The translations under genes and the position numbers were made by a program. This document shows positions 45,038 through 57,131 of a stretch of DNA of 64,000 nucleotides, piece after piece. Every line of letters begins with the position of its first letter. Position 1 is the first letter of the stretch. This stretch comes from Schizophyllum amplum (Eukaryota > Basidiomycota > Agaricomycetes > Agaricales > Schizophyllaceae): assembly GCA_007026445.1 (NCBI GenBank), contig VDMD01000044.1, positions 1 to 64,000 on the forward strand. The letters are read 5' to 3'. The notes beneath the pieces are model-generated. The model did no database searches. It was not told where the DNA came from and worked only from the letters and a program-made list of their open reading frames with translations.

Positions 45038-45217
45038 TCAAAAATGGACAGCATATAACACAAGGAGACCTAGAAAAAAGGGCACATATTCCGTCGTTTG
45101 GCCTGTCGTAGACCGCGCTAGTCGGTCGTGTGCGCCTCGCGGCTGGTACCAAGGCAGACGCAGCGCAGATGTTTGGACGAAGCTAGCAACGATGAAGAGA
45201 AGAAGCAGGCAGCTCAT
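45038..45217 (-). CDS. small secreted protein with LPW..HDRLAR motif
   Basis: Starting at the ATG at 45217, a 59-residue protein begins MSCLLLLFIVASFVQTSALR, a strong signal peptide, followed by LPWYQPRGAHDRLARSTTG and a hydrophobic end (PFFLGLLVLYAVHF). The first 35 residues resemble the product starting at 20402, in the same order (signal peptide, SAL, LPW, HDRLAR). An upstream in-frame ATG at 45337 would bury the signal peptide, so 45217 is preferred. A TATATA-like sequence lies about 190 bp upstream (near 45395-45403, minus strand). The mature peptide is very short; function is unknown. An intron hiding a longer C-terminus cannot be ruled out. Confidence 0.5.
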   Translation of the reverse strand: MSCLLLLFIVASFVQTSALRLPWYQPRGAHDRLARSTTGQTTEYVPFFLGLLVLYAVHF

Positions 45218-45420
45218 CAAGTTAGAGCACAGATCAAAACAATCGACTTGTCCTTCGTAACTTGGCGGGCAGGCCTGGAAAGTGGTACGGGCGTCGAGGA
45301 AGAGGCAACGCGTGTTCACCGGGTTCACCTTCCTCACGCGCCAATGGTCACCTGATCGCGACGGGTCACGTCATCCCATTCCAGGGCGCTTGTGTATATA
45401 ATACGGTCGCAGACACGTAG

Positions 45421-48400
45421 GTATTCGCAGGCGCGCCATCGTTATGCGCGTCTCCCCCTGATACGCGCTAGGCGCACTAGGTTGTGCCTTGTGATAGGCA
45501 ACAGGGATCGAGCGAGCACTGCAGCGGGAATGGGGCGAGGGACAGGGATGGGGCATGTTGTCATTCAGTACGCTCGCGGAAGTGGAACGGCCGAGCTAGG
45601 GCGAAGCCACGTTTGTCGCCCACGTTAGTAAAGAGCCGCCTAGAGCTTGGTAAGCGACGAGAATCGGTATACGCTACGCTGTATAACTCACTGGTACGCA
45701 TGATATCGTAAGATGCGAAAGAGTTCCATCACAGCCTGTGCCGGGCGATTGAAGCTAGCGAAGGTGACGGACACATCGCCGCCGACACCATCGCGCACAG
45801 CCCAGCTGCGAGATGAGCGCGAGTCCCGATTGCGCGATCACCCGACCGCGTTATGGGCGTGAGTCCGACCGCGGCATGGGCGCGTCAGCCCTGAGCTCGA
45901 GCGGTGAGATGAGCGTGAGCCCGAGTATGCCAGAGTGGCGGTGAGTCCGAGCGGCCAGATGAGCGATCACCCAACCGCATTATGGGCGTCGGTCGAAGCG
46001 ACGAAATGAGCGTGAAGTCCGACCCGCAAGTGTGCGTGTATCTAAACAGCGAAATGAGCGCGAATCCCGGAGAGAAGGAAGCGCAAAGAGGCAGGCGCTG
46101 CGGCATCGCGCGGCGAAGGAGTTGGGCGTCGATCGTTGAGGAAGGGCGTTCCAGCATAGACGGTGCCGATCGTTGCGGAGCATCCATCGGAGAGACAACG
46201 CAAGAGTAAGCCTGTCGCTGCGAGCAGGGTGAGTATCGACGTGCAGGAAGAGTATATCGGCAGGCAGAGAGAGCATCGTCCAGAAGGGAAGCGTTTGCTA
46301 AGAGCCTGAGGGCTGTGCCTTCGAGAAGCGCGGGGCGTACGTGGCGCCGGCACCGGATGACAAAGGGGACCCATAAGCGGATGAAGGAAGCCGGCGGGCG
46401 CATCACTGTCACATATCAGTCGAAGTTGAACGTAGCGGTCACGGTTCTTCTCGCATTCGCGTGACTCACCACCCTCGAACCATCACGCGTCGCCTACGTC
46501 ACGCCACGCCCCCGGGAACACGCTGCCGGCTCGTCTGCGGGACACGCCTCTTGGAGCGATAGGTGATGGCAGGGATGGGAGCGCAGTCCAGGGATGATGC
46601 CCATAGTGGTGGCCAGGGCGTCTTGATGACCGGGGTGCAGCGAGCGACAAGGAACGACGAAGTCAGCGCCAGAGAGCGTAAAGTCAACCTTGCCCGACGT
46701 ACTGTAGCATGCGATCAGATTGAAAGAAAAGCATAAGTGTATCTGTGGCGCGCGTAAGTATGAACAAGCGCTCCAGCAGCCTCGGGGCCCGGGAGAGCAT
46801 AAAGAAGCGTAGTGTCGCCCTTGTTCAAGCATCACCAAAAGCGCGCTAGCTTCCTCTCCATCACCCGCCCCGCCCACGCCACACATCACCCACCCGGTCC
46901 GGGAGGAAAGAAAGCATATCACATACGCACACGCAGCGGAAGAGATACCCCGCGAAAGCAATAAAGCCGCGTCAAATACCCCAGACCTCGCGTGCCGAGA
47001 GGGTCTTGTCGATTTTGCCGAAGGGGTCTGCACTAAACGGCGAGGCCCAATTGTCAGGCCGGATATTTTCTGCCGCATTGTCGCGGGTCCCTCCGGGAAT
47101 GCGCGTACCGAGCGCCGAAGGGTCGCAGACTCAGAGCCGTACCAAATGCGCACCGAGTGCATGGCGAGTAGCTGACGCTGAGGTTGCCTTGAGGTTGCCC
47201 TTGAGGAAGGACGGACCGATGTCTGTGCGCTGCCCAGTTGAGAGAATTGCCGACACGCGGGACTCGAGCAGTACGTCTAGAAGAGTGTAAAAATCAGCGC
47301 AGCCTCGGCAAGCAACAGTACGTACCAAATCGTCTCGACGATGCGCTAACCGCCGCGAGACCGGCACCGAGACGGTTATCGAGCAGGTGCCACAGACTCG
47401 GCGCGAGCTGAGATCCAACGCAGGTGCGGCAAAGCATACGCAAGAGCAGTGGAGCATACAAAGTGGATCTTTGGGGTGAGTCAGCCTGACGTTCGCATAC
47501 TGAGCGTCATCCGAAATCGTACCGGGTGGCGCTCGCGTAGGGCGAGCTTCTGCTTGGCTTCTGCAGCGGCTCGCCGAGGTACCACAGTTGCGTAGAGGGC
47601 CGGAGCAAGCTGATACTTCGCATACGCCATATTTGACATTCGTGCGCTAACAATCCACTGGCAAACGTCGCGAAAGCACGTCCTAATAAGCTGGAACCTT
47701 CGGCATTGTTCTAGCGGGCGTCGAGTAAGAAGCATGCATGGACTGACGCAGTAACATAATCTGTTCGAGCCGCATGGTCTCCTGCCGACTGTGCTTCGTC
47801 ATCAGCGAGCTTGTCAGGTTGATAAAGCTTTGGGCAGCAGGGAATGGCGACAGAGGCGCTAGGTCCCCAAACAGTCAATGAATTCTCACAGATCATCGCG
47901 AACGCACCGATATATCTGGCGGTCATCTTCCTGGCCTTCTCCACAAGGAAAGTACGGCTCTCCCGGACGCAAACGAACATCTTTTTCACAGGTCTTGTCG
48001 CCTTGTTCGACGGTTAACAGCACGTGGGGGTGCGAAGAAAGCCCAAGACGGAATCTACAAAGAAGAGGGTACTGTCGGGGTTATGGGTCAAGCGCTGTGT
48101 GAATTGCAGCTTCTCAACGAAGGCGTAGAAGCCGCAGAAGATAAGGACTCACAGATGGAGGGGCACGAAGAGGCGCGAGGTGACGACCCGGGGTCGGATT
48201 GGCGAGAGAAGACGTTAGTAGCCGAGGTATGATGCTGGAGCAAGGCAGGACATAGCGGACGCAGACGCACCTGATGACACGTAGGGAGGAGAGCATCCCT
48301 TGTGCACCAAAGGAGAAGCCTAAGCTGCCGGCGGCAACGCACGGGAAGAACGCGCGATGCCAAACTCGTACTAGTCGAGCTGGATGCGCCCCAGCTCGTG

Positions 48401-50360
48401 TCGTGGTTCCAGATATCCGCACAATAGCCACTCGGTAGCTACCTCCCAGGGCAGATCATAGAGAAAAGAGCAATGTCACTGCAACCCGTACATAAGGATG
48501 ACTCATGAGGGAACGCGGTGCGCAGCCGTTGCTCAGAAGAACTTCGGCGACATTGTATGCGTTTGCGGGCGTGTACTTCGTGGAGAGCAGAGGCGCAGGC
48601 GTGTCGTATAGCAAGCGTAGGACTCGTAAATCATGGACGATGAGGGTGGGGGCAAGGCGGGAGGGCGGACGCGAGGCGCTATGATGTTAGATCACAACAC
48701 GTACAAACTTGCGCAAACATGGTCCTGCTTTGGGGCGCTTGCCGCTGTAGTACGGATAAGCCTCACGCTCTTCATGATGCTGTATAGGATGTTATACGCT
48801 CATATAACTGTAGTGCACTCCAGCACACATGACAGGCGCATCTCGCTGGTGCAGAAAGGCATATCAAAGTACAAGGACATGTCGGAGGCTGTGGTGATCC
48901 TGGTTGGCACCGTGACCCTCGTTCCCATTGACCCCGTGCATCACTGATCAGGTCTTCAAGTCGCCCGACTTTCTGTGATGTAAGCGCATATAAGTCCAAC
49001 GGTCTAGGCCATAGAGAGGAAAGACCGGCGAGAACGGGATCTGGCTTACTTGGTGGCACAAAGATGCGGCTGTTGCTGGGCAATATCCGCGGAAGTCTGG
49101 AGGAAATAAACGTCCTATTAAAGGCGCATTGACATTTCCTTAACAGTCACCAAGCAGGGAGCGCTGGCTTAGAAGCAAGAGCAAGCGCACCTTGCTTCAC
49201 ATCTGTAGGTTGAGTAGAAAGCCTCATCGAAGAACGGGTCGGCAAATGTTGTCCACCGACGCGCCAGGGCGAGGGATGAAGCTTCGGAGGGAGCACGATG
49301 GAGGACGTAAGACGATTGTCGGGCGTACAGAGACGCTGGTAAAGGGAGTCAGAATTTCGCTGGCATGCATCGGGATATGTAAACGCACATCATGTTGGGG
49401 AACGTGAGAGGCACGAAGAGCACTGAGAGGCAATGCGGGCCCTGTACAGTGGTACACGTCTGCCGGCGGTACTGCTGTGGTTTTGGCCGCATAAATGACT
49501 GTCTGCAGAAGGATTGCAGCTAACTAGAGCTGGAAGGCAGGTTAGACTGCGCAGCAGGGGTCGACGTTCTTGTCCGACCGGGCCGTGACATGCCGCGGTA
49601 CACGGTATTGCTAGCTTCGGAAGTTCAAGTTGCGAAGAAGTACGCGTCTTGAGCTGTACGTCAAGGCCAAAGCCGCGGAATGGTTTTGCCAAAGGAAGAA
49701 ACCATCACAAGAACGCTGAGTGGATATCTTCGCTCACATTGTTCAATTTCGCAGGGAGATGAGTCGATCGTAAGCCGCAGAGAGGCCCATCAGTGGTCAC
49801 AGAAAGCTAGACTATTCCGGCGCTGTATCATCAGGCTTTCATTCTCATCGAAACAGTTCATGACGAGGTAGGGCAACGGGGACGCAGCGACCGAGCACGA
49901 CAGTAGCTCGCTGAGTTTTGAGGTGATGCGAGTAGAACGGAGGGACCTTGATCATAGTCCAAAGTGCTGAGTATGACACGGCCATCGACATTGAGCCGGT
50001 TTGAAAGACGCGACGACAGAAGTCAGGCCTGAGGAAGAGATGAATCAGAACATGGTATCACGGCGACGTGTATGACGCGTGACAAACGCGTGATCTTCGG
50101 ATGTTGCCAATGTCACGTGAGTTGATGTTCGACTTCGAGGCTACTGGAGCAGCAGCTGTTGGCGCCGTTGACTTGCCATTGACGCTTCATTTCCATTCGG
50201 GGCATTGAAGTTGTTTGGAACTCCTTCTCTGAAGAGTGTATACCGACTTCTGCTGAGTTTACGAGCGACGAACCATGAGTACAGGGAACGATGAAGTCAT
50301 TCGAGCAAAAAGAAAAACATCAAGCTGCAATCCGCCTGCGACTACGTGCAGGCTTTATCA
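45421..50360. other. right-arm segments without an identifiable gene
   Basis: 45421-48700 mirrors 37768-34390 and 49000-49750 mirrors 31930-31135. Short minus-strand coding traces are shared with the left arm (for instance HNPDSTLFFVDSVLGFLR near 48040-48090). 48700-49000 is the point where the left arm has an extra 2.4 kb. 49800-50280 mirrors 24370-23845. No complete gene could be assembled. Confidence 0.5.
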
Positions 50361-52246
50361 TCAATGCCGCCAGTTAACATCCGTCTCTAAGAGAAAAGTA
50401 TATCCGCCCCTCAGGACACGCACGAAGATGTGGATATACCGCACATCGAACTCCTCGAAGCCGGGAAAGTTATCGAGCTCGCTGTATTTGATAGAGGGAT
50501 ACGGTCGATGCGGGTCGGCCAGATCGACCAGAACGGAGCGAGCGTCCCTCATGGCATCCGGGTCCCCGAATTCGGCGACGTAGTCAGTCGCACAGCGCTG
50601 AAGGTATATGCGCTCTGTAAACGACATGATATCGGGTATATGTGCGCTGAATTTGGTCTCAGCTGAGACCATGGTAGCGGCTGTCATAGAGTGTTCAAGT
50701 TTAGTTGCAGGTTGAATTAATCAAACTCACAGCTCCTGATGATTGAGCAATGGCCGCGGTGGCGCGCGCGCCAGTCCGCTTTCTGGCATGCTTTGGAGCA
50801 ATAGGAGACTGTGGCGCACGGGCAGATTTTTAACCTGGTCTCAGTCTCAGAGAAGGAACACTGAAGGACATGTCAGGATGGCGAGATTCACGCAAAGAAA
50901 CTGCTACACACCTCCGCATTGCCGCAGCGTTCGCGCAATCTGGCGATATTCGCATTGTAATCCTGACGCGTGCGAGTATGAAGCTGGTAGCGCGAGATGA
51001 GGACCGCCCACTCCGGTGGACTGTAGCCGTCCGTGGCCTCATCTAGCTGCTCCCGATAGAAGGCGATGTCGAACGCACGTAGAACCCGCGGCCATACGAG
51101 GGCGGTCAAAAGAGTACGTCCGGCGATGTTCGTCGCATCTGGCCTGAAGTTAGAGATGAGTGCCTCCTTGTCGCCGGTACATGGTTTTGTGCAGATTGCG
51201 CGATACAAGACCGTCAACAGACCGTGTCGAAGTGCGGCGGTCACGTCCGACAGCGATAGGCTAGGTCCGCCGGGATACATGTTGAACAGGACGTCAAGCG
51301 TTCTGGACCATATACCAAGGAGAGATCGCCGATGCGAGTGGTCATTTTCGAAGTCAGTACGGGCGGTCGCGCGTCGGAGGATGCGGGCCAGCGAGGCGGC
51401 CATGCCGGCGGCTTTCAGGTTCGCCATCATGGCATCGTCGCTCCAGAAACTTTCTTTCGGGCAGAACATGCGAACATAATTCTTGACTTGCTCGCTCTCT
51501 TCAGCTTCTGAGGCATACTCGCCATAGTACGCCCATTCCATCCGCTCCAGGATCATGCGGAGGGCGCGGCCGGGATGGTGCCTCTCATTGCAGCTGAGAA
51601 AGTCGTCGCGTAAGCGCTTGTAAAGGCGGCTCTCGTGAGGGACGAGAAGGCAGCCAATGACTGTGACGTAGCGGTGATATCCTGCAACAGATGCGCTGGA
51701 CGGCCGGAAGGTATGGTGCAGCATCGACAGCGCCACGTCCGAGAAGTCAGGCTGAGCGGCGAGAAACTCGATCCCGCGCGGGAAGCGGTCTACCGCCAGA
51801 GGGAGGATGTACATCGCCATGGTAGCGAAGCGAATGGCTGTTGTCATCTCCAGGCATCCGTCCGAGCTCACTCGGATGTCCGACCGACATCCATCGTCAT
51901 CCATATCAGCAATGGTGCCCGACCTTGGGCTGATGAATGCAATCCATTTCCACGTAGATGGCAGTAGAAACTCAATCGCTTCATGATGCCAAGGAGTGCC
52001 TTCGGGATAGGTATAAGCCAACCGGGCGAGAATCCGCAGGGCGTCTATCGCTTCTGTGACCGCCACTGCAGCAGAACGGTCGAAGGGGTAGCTGGGTATA
52101 TTGGAGGGATTCAAGCAAGATGAGAGATCCTGAAGTAGTTGATGCGTGAGCACATGAGGCGGTAGAGGGCTTTCTCCTCGAAGCGAGGGGTGAGCAGCGA
52201 TGAATTTCCGCCAGATAGCAGAGGAGGGCTGTTGGCTGAGTTTGAG
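50361..52246 (-). CDS. MYND-type zinc-finger protein, right-arm copy (5' end unresolved)
   Basis: The conserved frame begins SSLKLSQQPS and follows the left copy through the whole helical body. After an intron at about 50867-50917 the MYND finger reads CSFSETETRLKICPC, SYCSKACQKADW, RHRGHC. The last exon runs to the stop at 50361 and includes IMSFTERIYLQRCATDYVAE. All MYND cysteines and the histidine are present. As in the left copy, no in-frame ATG precedes the conserved part; the open frame extends to 52456 but only with a GTG, so a first exon is missing. A second open frame overlapping 52111-52320 is also conserved between the copies. Likely functional, role unknown. Confidence 0.78.
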
Positions 52247-54661
52247 ACTAGACGTAGATTCATATAACGAAGTAGCTGACCATCGTATTGGCTTGTTCCT
52301 CTTTTGGCAGGAGATCGCATCAGGAAAAGGGGGTCCCAGTCCAGGCGCGTTAGCGATCTTGCTCCGCGTGAACGCTCCGGAGGGCGCCGTGGGGTGCCGT
52401 GGGCTCCCAGGAGCGCGTTGAGGCTCCCTCGCTGCCAACAAGCCTAGCGAAGGCACCTGGGGACACTCCTGCGCCCTGTCAGCTCCGCCTACTTACCTTG
52501 GAAGTCTGAGGCGCGTTACCGTCGTAGCATTGATCCTTACACCTTCAGGTGATACAAAACCTAAGAAGTGAGGACCAGTGACTACGGAACCTCAATTTGT
52601 GACGGCAAGTGCGTGAGCACTGAGCGCTGAGCCTCGGCAACGTGGGTACTACTTAGGAAGTTAACTTGTCAACTCAAAATGGGGCTGTGGCATGCATGGG
52701 TAAATCCATTGTCGTGTACCAGCGGCCGTCGCGGCGGCCTCGAAGCAAGGTTCAAGTAAAGCCGGCCAGCCCTCAAGTGAGGTTCACGTGACTGCTGCGG
52801 TTGAAACGACGTGGCGTGATTTCCTCTTCAACTTGTACTCAACGTTCTTCACTCACCGTCATGCAGCCAGCATGCAGCCGACCTGACTTCAACTCCGTCG
52901 ACGATCGTCCCCGTCATTATGGCGGTGCCACAACATGGAATCCTCTCTCTTCTTTAGATGTGGACAACGACGACCCCAACTGCGATACAGATGCCGACCC
53001 ACGACCTTTGTACGCCGACTACACACGCCCCTACCGTTATTCTGCTCCTTTTGTGAGTCACCTTCATCGCTTGCAACGTGCCCCGTTCACTAATGGACAT
53101 GTCACCTATCCATACGATTGCCCTCGCGAGAACAGTTTGCTAGCCTCCCAGAATGTTCAGCAGGAGTCGAGCGACGATGCGGGTGCGGGGGTGTGTGAAC
53201 CTGAACATACCGCTCGTTGATCGTACTCACCGTGTTCAAGGTAGATTCCTGTGGAGAAGATAGCCAACACCCCCCCTTCCACTCCGCCTCTTTGACAAGT
53301 CGTCGGTGATCGGAGCCCGCCCCTGGATACAGTTGGCAAAGGTAGCCGTGAACAAACTCGGCGTCTCCCTGATGTTCGAGAAGGAGTCGGTGCGCGCCGC
53401 CGCCGGCTTCTGCGCCAGGCATAGCGCCTACACCTTCGCGGCGAGCCCTCGACGATCTTGTGCTGTGCGGCGGGCGACGTGCCGTCCGTTTCGGCCTCCA
53501 TGTCCACGCCCCACTCTTTGCCGCTTTCGCTCTCATGCTTCACCTTCAGCCGGCCGCAAGCGAGCGCGCAGGCTGCGTAACGCGCGGCACTAGCCTTCCG
53601 TACTACCCCTCAAGGAGCACGCCGGCGTCGATGGACATCGTGTCTTCCCTGTATGGTATCACCCTTGGCATGCCGCGCTGCAGCTCATACACGGTTCTGA
53701 CTCAGACTAGCAAGTTCGGGCGAGCGACGTGGTGGTGACGGCGTGCCGCGAACATTTGGGCGCGTTCGGCACACGTCGGAGCATGGCCCGAGGCCTGAGC
53801 AAGGTGAGCGCGTACCCGTGCATCTAGCGCCATGAGAGCTCATGAGAGAGACATGTAGATGGGTGAAGTAAGGTCGTGCAAAGGCACGATGCGCGCCCAT
53901 GTCAACGCGCATGGTGCGTGAGCGAGTTACGGTAGGGAGACATCGTGGTTCCAAGGAGAAGTGTATGGTTGTAGCTTGAGACTGGGTATATGTATGTATA
54001 TTGGGGACCTGCAGCCATGTAGCTGTAGTCTGTAGATAGGAAATCAAATATAAATGTCATTTTGGTGCCAACAAAACAACTGAAAGTATCCCGAATACCA
54101 AGCTATCCCTGGCAAACAAGCAATTATACCGACGACCCTACATGTTTATGAGAACTTCAAGCCGCTGCAGGGCACCTCAGGAGCCCCCAGGAATTTTCTA
54201 ACGGAGGACCCTATCCCTGTCGGCGTTGGCAGCGTTGACCTCCCTGAGACGCCCACAGGGCACTCGAGGGCGCCTACAGTCACAAGACCCTTTTCCTGAT
54301 GTCGCGTCGCGCTATCCTCACGGAGGGAGTCAAGTGCAGCAAGAGAGACCTCGCGCGCGTGGCCTCGAAAAGTGACGTCATCCTTCTCAATGTTCGTTTT
54401 TCCCAAACTTCCACCATCGCCTCAAAGCATTGATAAACGCTTCCATAAGTCCGATATTGCAGAACTTCTTACTCGTACTGCATGACGCACCCTTCGCACG
54501 GCTCTTACCATGTCCTCTTGTACCCTCTGACATGCATGACCTTGCGCTCGGGCCGTTGAACTTGTCCTCGTGAGCACGCTCGCCGTCCTCTATAAGAGGA
54601 CTGATTTGTGACGGGAGCCGGACGTCTCGCCAACCTGAAATCGTGTCTCTTTCGGCGCCTA
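52247..54661. other. right-arm interval between the MYND and GH78 genes
   Basis: The block around 54500-54590 mirrors 19860-19920 upstream of the left GH78 gene. A plus-strand open frame at 52801-53220 (ATG at 52801 or 52861) is Asp/Pro/Tyr-rich and might be a first exon, but no continuation was found. Minus-strand frames at 53102-53543 look like pieces of a broken coding region. None was recognised. Confidence 0.4.
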
Positions 54662-57131
54662 ATGATGAACCTGACTTACCTCACTCTAATCTGTGCGTCC
54701 TCGCTCAGAGCAGCCGCCTCTGCGCCTTCCGGACCATGGGACGACTTCAACTACGCCCCATCATCGCGCACAGTGTATCCTACATCCGTATACGAGATTA
54801 GTGGTGACGTCGTCAACGCGGATAATCTCGCCATTCCGGAAGGAGACTCAGCCAGATTGAGCAGCGCGGGCTCCTGGATCGCCCTTGACTTCGGGAGAGA
54901 GGTTCGTCGTTCATGCATCGTACCGTGAAAATGTAAACTCACAATCCTTAGGTCGGAGGCATCATATCCATGAAGTTTGACTCGACAACCTCAGACGACG
55001 CGTCGGTGACGCTGGCATTCACCGAGTCTCCCCTCTTCGTCAATCCTGCCCTCTCCGATGATTCGTCAATCTCCGCACCGAATATGTCTGTCGACGGCGT
55101 AATAACGATACCCGCCCCTCTCGGCTCTGGCCTTTGGACGCAGCCCACCGGCACGCAGCGCGGCGGCTTTCGCTATCTCACGATATCCCTGGTCGAGGGA
55201 GATAGCTTGACCCTCTCAAACGTCTCGTGCTCCATCACATTCATGCCGCATGTGGACGACCTACGGGGCTATAAGGGATACTTCTACGCGACAGACCCCG
55301 GCATGGAGGACGAAGACCTGCTCACCAAAATCTGGTACTCGGGCGCATACACGATCCAGACGAACATCATAGCTGCAAACGAGGGAAGAGTGCAAGTGAG
55401 ACAAGGTAGTGTGCTCCTCGGGCGTCGCCATAGACGAACTCAAGAATTTCATAGGCTGGAACAACAGTGGCACGATCGGCATAGCTAGCCCAGTCATCGT
55501 CGATGGTGGAAAGCGGGATCGGTACGTCTGTTGATTAGTGTGTGCTCTGAACGCGACTCAATCGACTTCTATACCAGCACCGTATGGCCAGGTGCGTCGG
55601 TCTCGTCTGTTTTTTTATCTTCCGATAACATCGGGTGCAGGGGACATGGGCATTGCTGGTCCCGCAGCTTTTGTCGCACTCGACGACCTCGTCTCGATCC
55701 GCAACAGCCTCGACGAGATATTCTCCCTCCAGGATGCATCTACGGGCGGGCTTCCTTGCTCTGGTCCGCTCATTAGCTGCGCCGCTGGACGAAGGTGGGT
55801 ATTTATTTCCCTCCTCCAAGAGTTTTCTCCCTTGTCCGCTCATCGAAGATATCTGATTCGAATTACCAGTGATACATACCACGCCTGGTCCCTCATTGGC
55901 GCCTACAACTACTGGCTCCACTCGGGCGACACGGACTGGATTGATACGAACTGGGAGCAATTTGTCGCAGGAGTGGCTTATTTGACGGCAAAGGTCGACA
56001 CGGGTGCGGGCCTACTCAACGCCACGGGTAGCAAGGATTGGGGTCGCCTGGGAGGAGGAGGCTTTAGCCTGTCACCGAATGCGCTATACTACAAGGTCCG
56101 TCTACAATCTTCATCTGTTCTGATCTTGATGCGACCCTGAACATCGCAGGTCTTGCTCAATGGCGCCGACATCGCAAACGCGCTCGGAGATGCCAACACC
56201 GCGAACATCTGGCTAACGAACGCGGCATCCCTCAAGACCGCACTCAACGACGCTTTATGGGATGAGGATGCCGGGTTGTTCTTCGACAATACGACTACCA
56301 CGCTCCATCCTCAGGACGGCAACTCGCTCGCGGTCTGGTTCAACGCCACATCGGACGACCGCAAGAAGCGCGTCAGCGAGGGCTTGACTGGTAACTGGGT
56401 GGATGTGGGCGCAGTCGCGCCGGAGCTGCCGGACAATGTAGCACCGTTTGCGGGCAGCATGGAGGTGAGCCGCTCATAGTCGCTTGCACAGCGGAAGCTC
56501 ACATATACGCGCGTCTAATAGGTACATGCGCACTTTGAGGCGGGCGAGGCTGAACGCGCGCTCGATCTCATCCGGCTGCAGTGGGGGTGGATGCTCACCA
56601 CCAACGTGAGCGTGCAGTCGACCCTCCTTGAGGGATACACGTCGAATGGGTCGCTTCTGTGAGCTTACACGCGGGGCTCTGCGGTGCATCATTGCTTACG
56701 AGAATGAACACTGCAGATATCGCGCAGACGCGGGCTACACAGACGACGCGTCCTATATATCACACGCCCATGGCTGGAGTGCCGGCCCGACGCCAGCTCT
56801 CACGGCGTACGTTCTCGGTCTCAGCGTCACGGAGCCAGCGGGGAGAGCGTTCCGCGTGCAACCGCAGACTGCCGGCCTCCCCGCGGCGGAGGGTGGCTTC
56901 GAGACGCCGTTGGGGTGGTTCGGGGTGAGCTGGACGATGGACGAGGATGGTGCTGGGTTCGAGATGAATGTCACCGCACCACAAGGTACGAATGGTGTGG
57001 CAGTGCTCCCAGTGGATGGTGAGGTGACTGTGGACGGTGCGGCTGTATCTGTGGCAGACGGGCGAGAAGTCGAACTCGAGGGAGGCGCGCATACTATAAA
57101 AACTGCACCTGCTACTCCTTACAGGCATTAA
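54662..57131 (+). CDS. GH78-like alpha-L-rhamnosidase, right-arm copy
   Basis: Nine exons (54662-54901, 54952-55395, 55445-55521, 55578-55591, 55641-55794, 55870-56095, 56150-56464, 56522-56658, 56717-57131) give 673 residues in one frame. It matches the left copy throughout: signal peptide MMNLTYLTLICASSLRAAAS, GSWIALDFGREVGG, TVWPGDMGIAGPAAFVALDD, SDTYHAWSLIGAYNYWLHSG and GRLGGGGFSLSPNALYY. Exon 4 is only 14 nt. At the second intron the acceptor must be CTCAAG at 55444; the position equivalent to the left copy would shift the frame into a stop, because the exon before it has lost 10 nt. The C-terminus (TAPATPYRH) differs from the left copy, and the stop codon overlaps the tRNA-Gly gene. Expected role: extracellular release of L-rhamnose. 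Confidence 0.85.

Larger units (their letters stand above)
45421..57094 (-). repeat. right arm of the large inverted duplication
   Basis: This arm mirrors 37768-17310. The outer end of recognisable homology is within the last codons of the GH78 gene (about 57095). The inner end is the GCGCGTATCAGGGGG match (45454-45468 against 37721-37735). It lacks the transposon and the third MYND copy of the left arm. Confidence 0.92.

Noticed and set aside
53102..53543. Overlapping minus-strand frames between the right MYND and GH78 genes
   Set aside because: Two frames look weakly coding, but neither yields a complete or recognisable product after trying nearby splice sites.
17310..57094. Palindrome as a simple assembly fold-back artefact
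   Set aside because: A fold-back would give near-identical arms. Here both arms carry separately intact but clearly diverged genes and differ by a clean transposon insertion. A haplotype mis-join is still possible and is noted in the finding.
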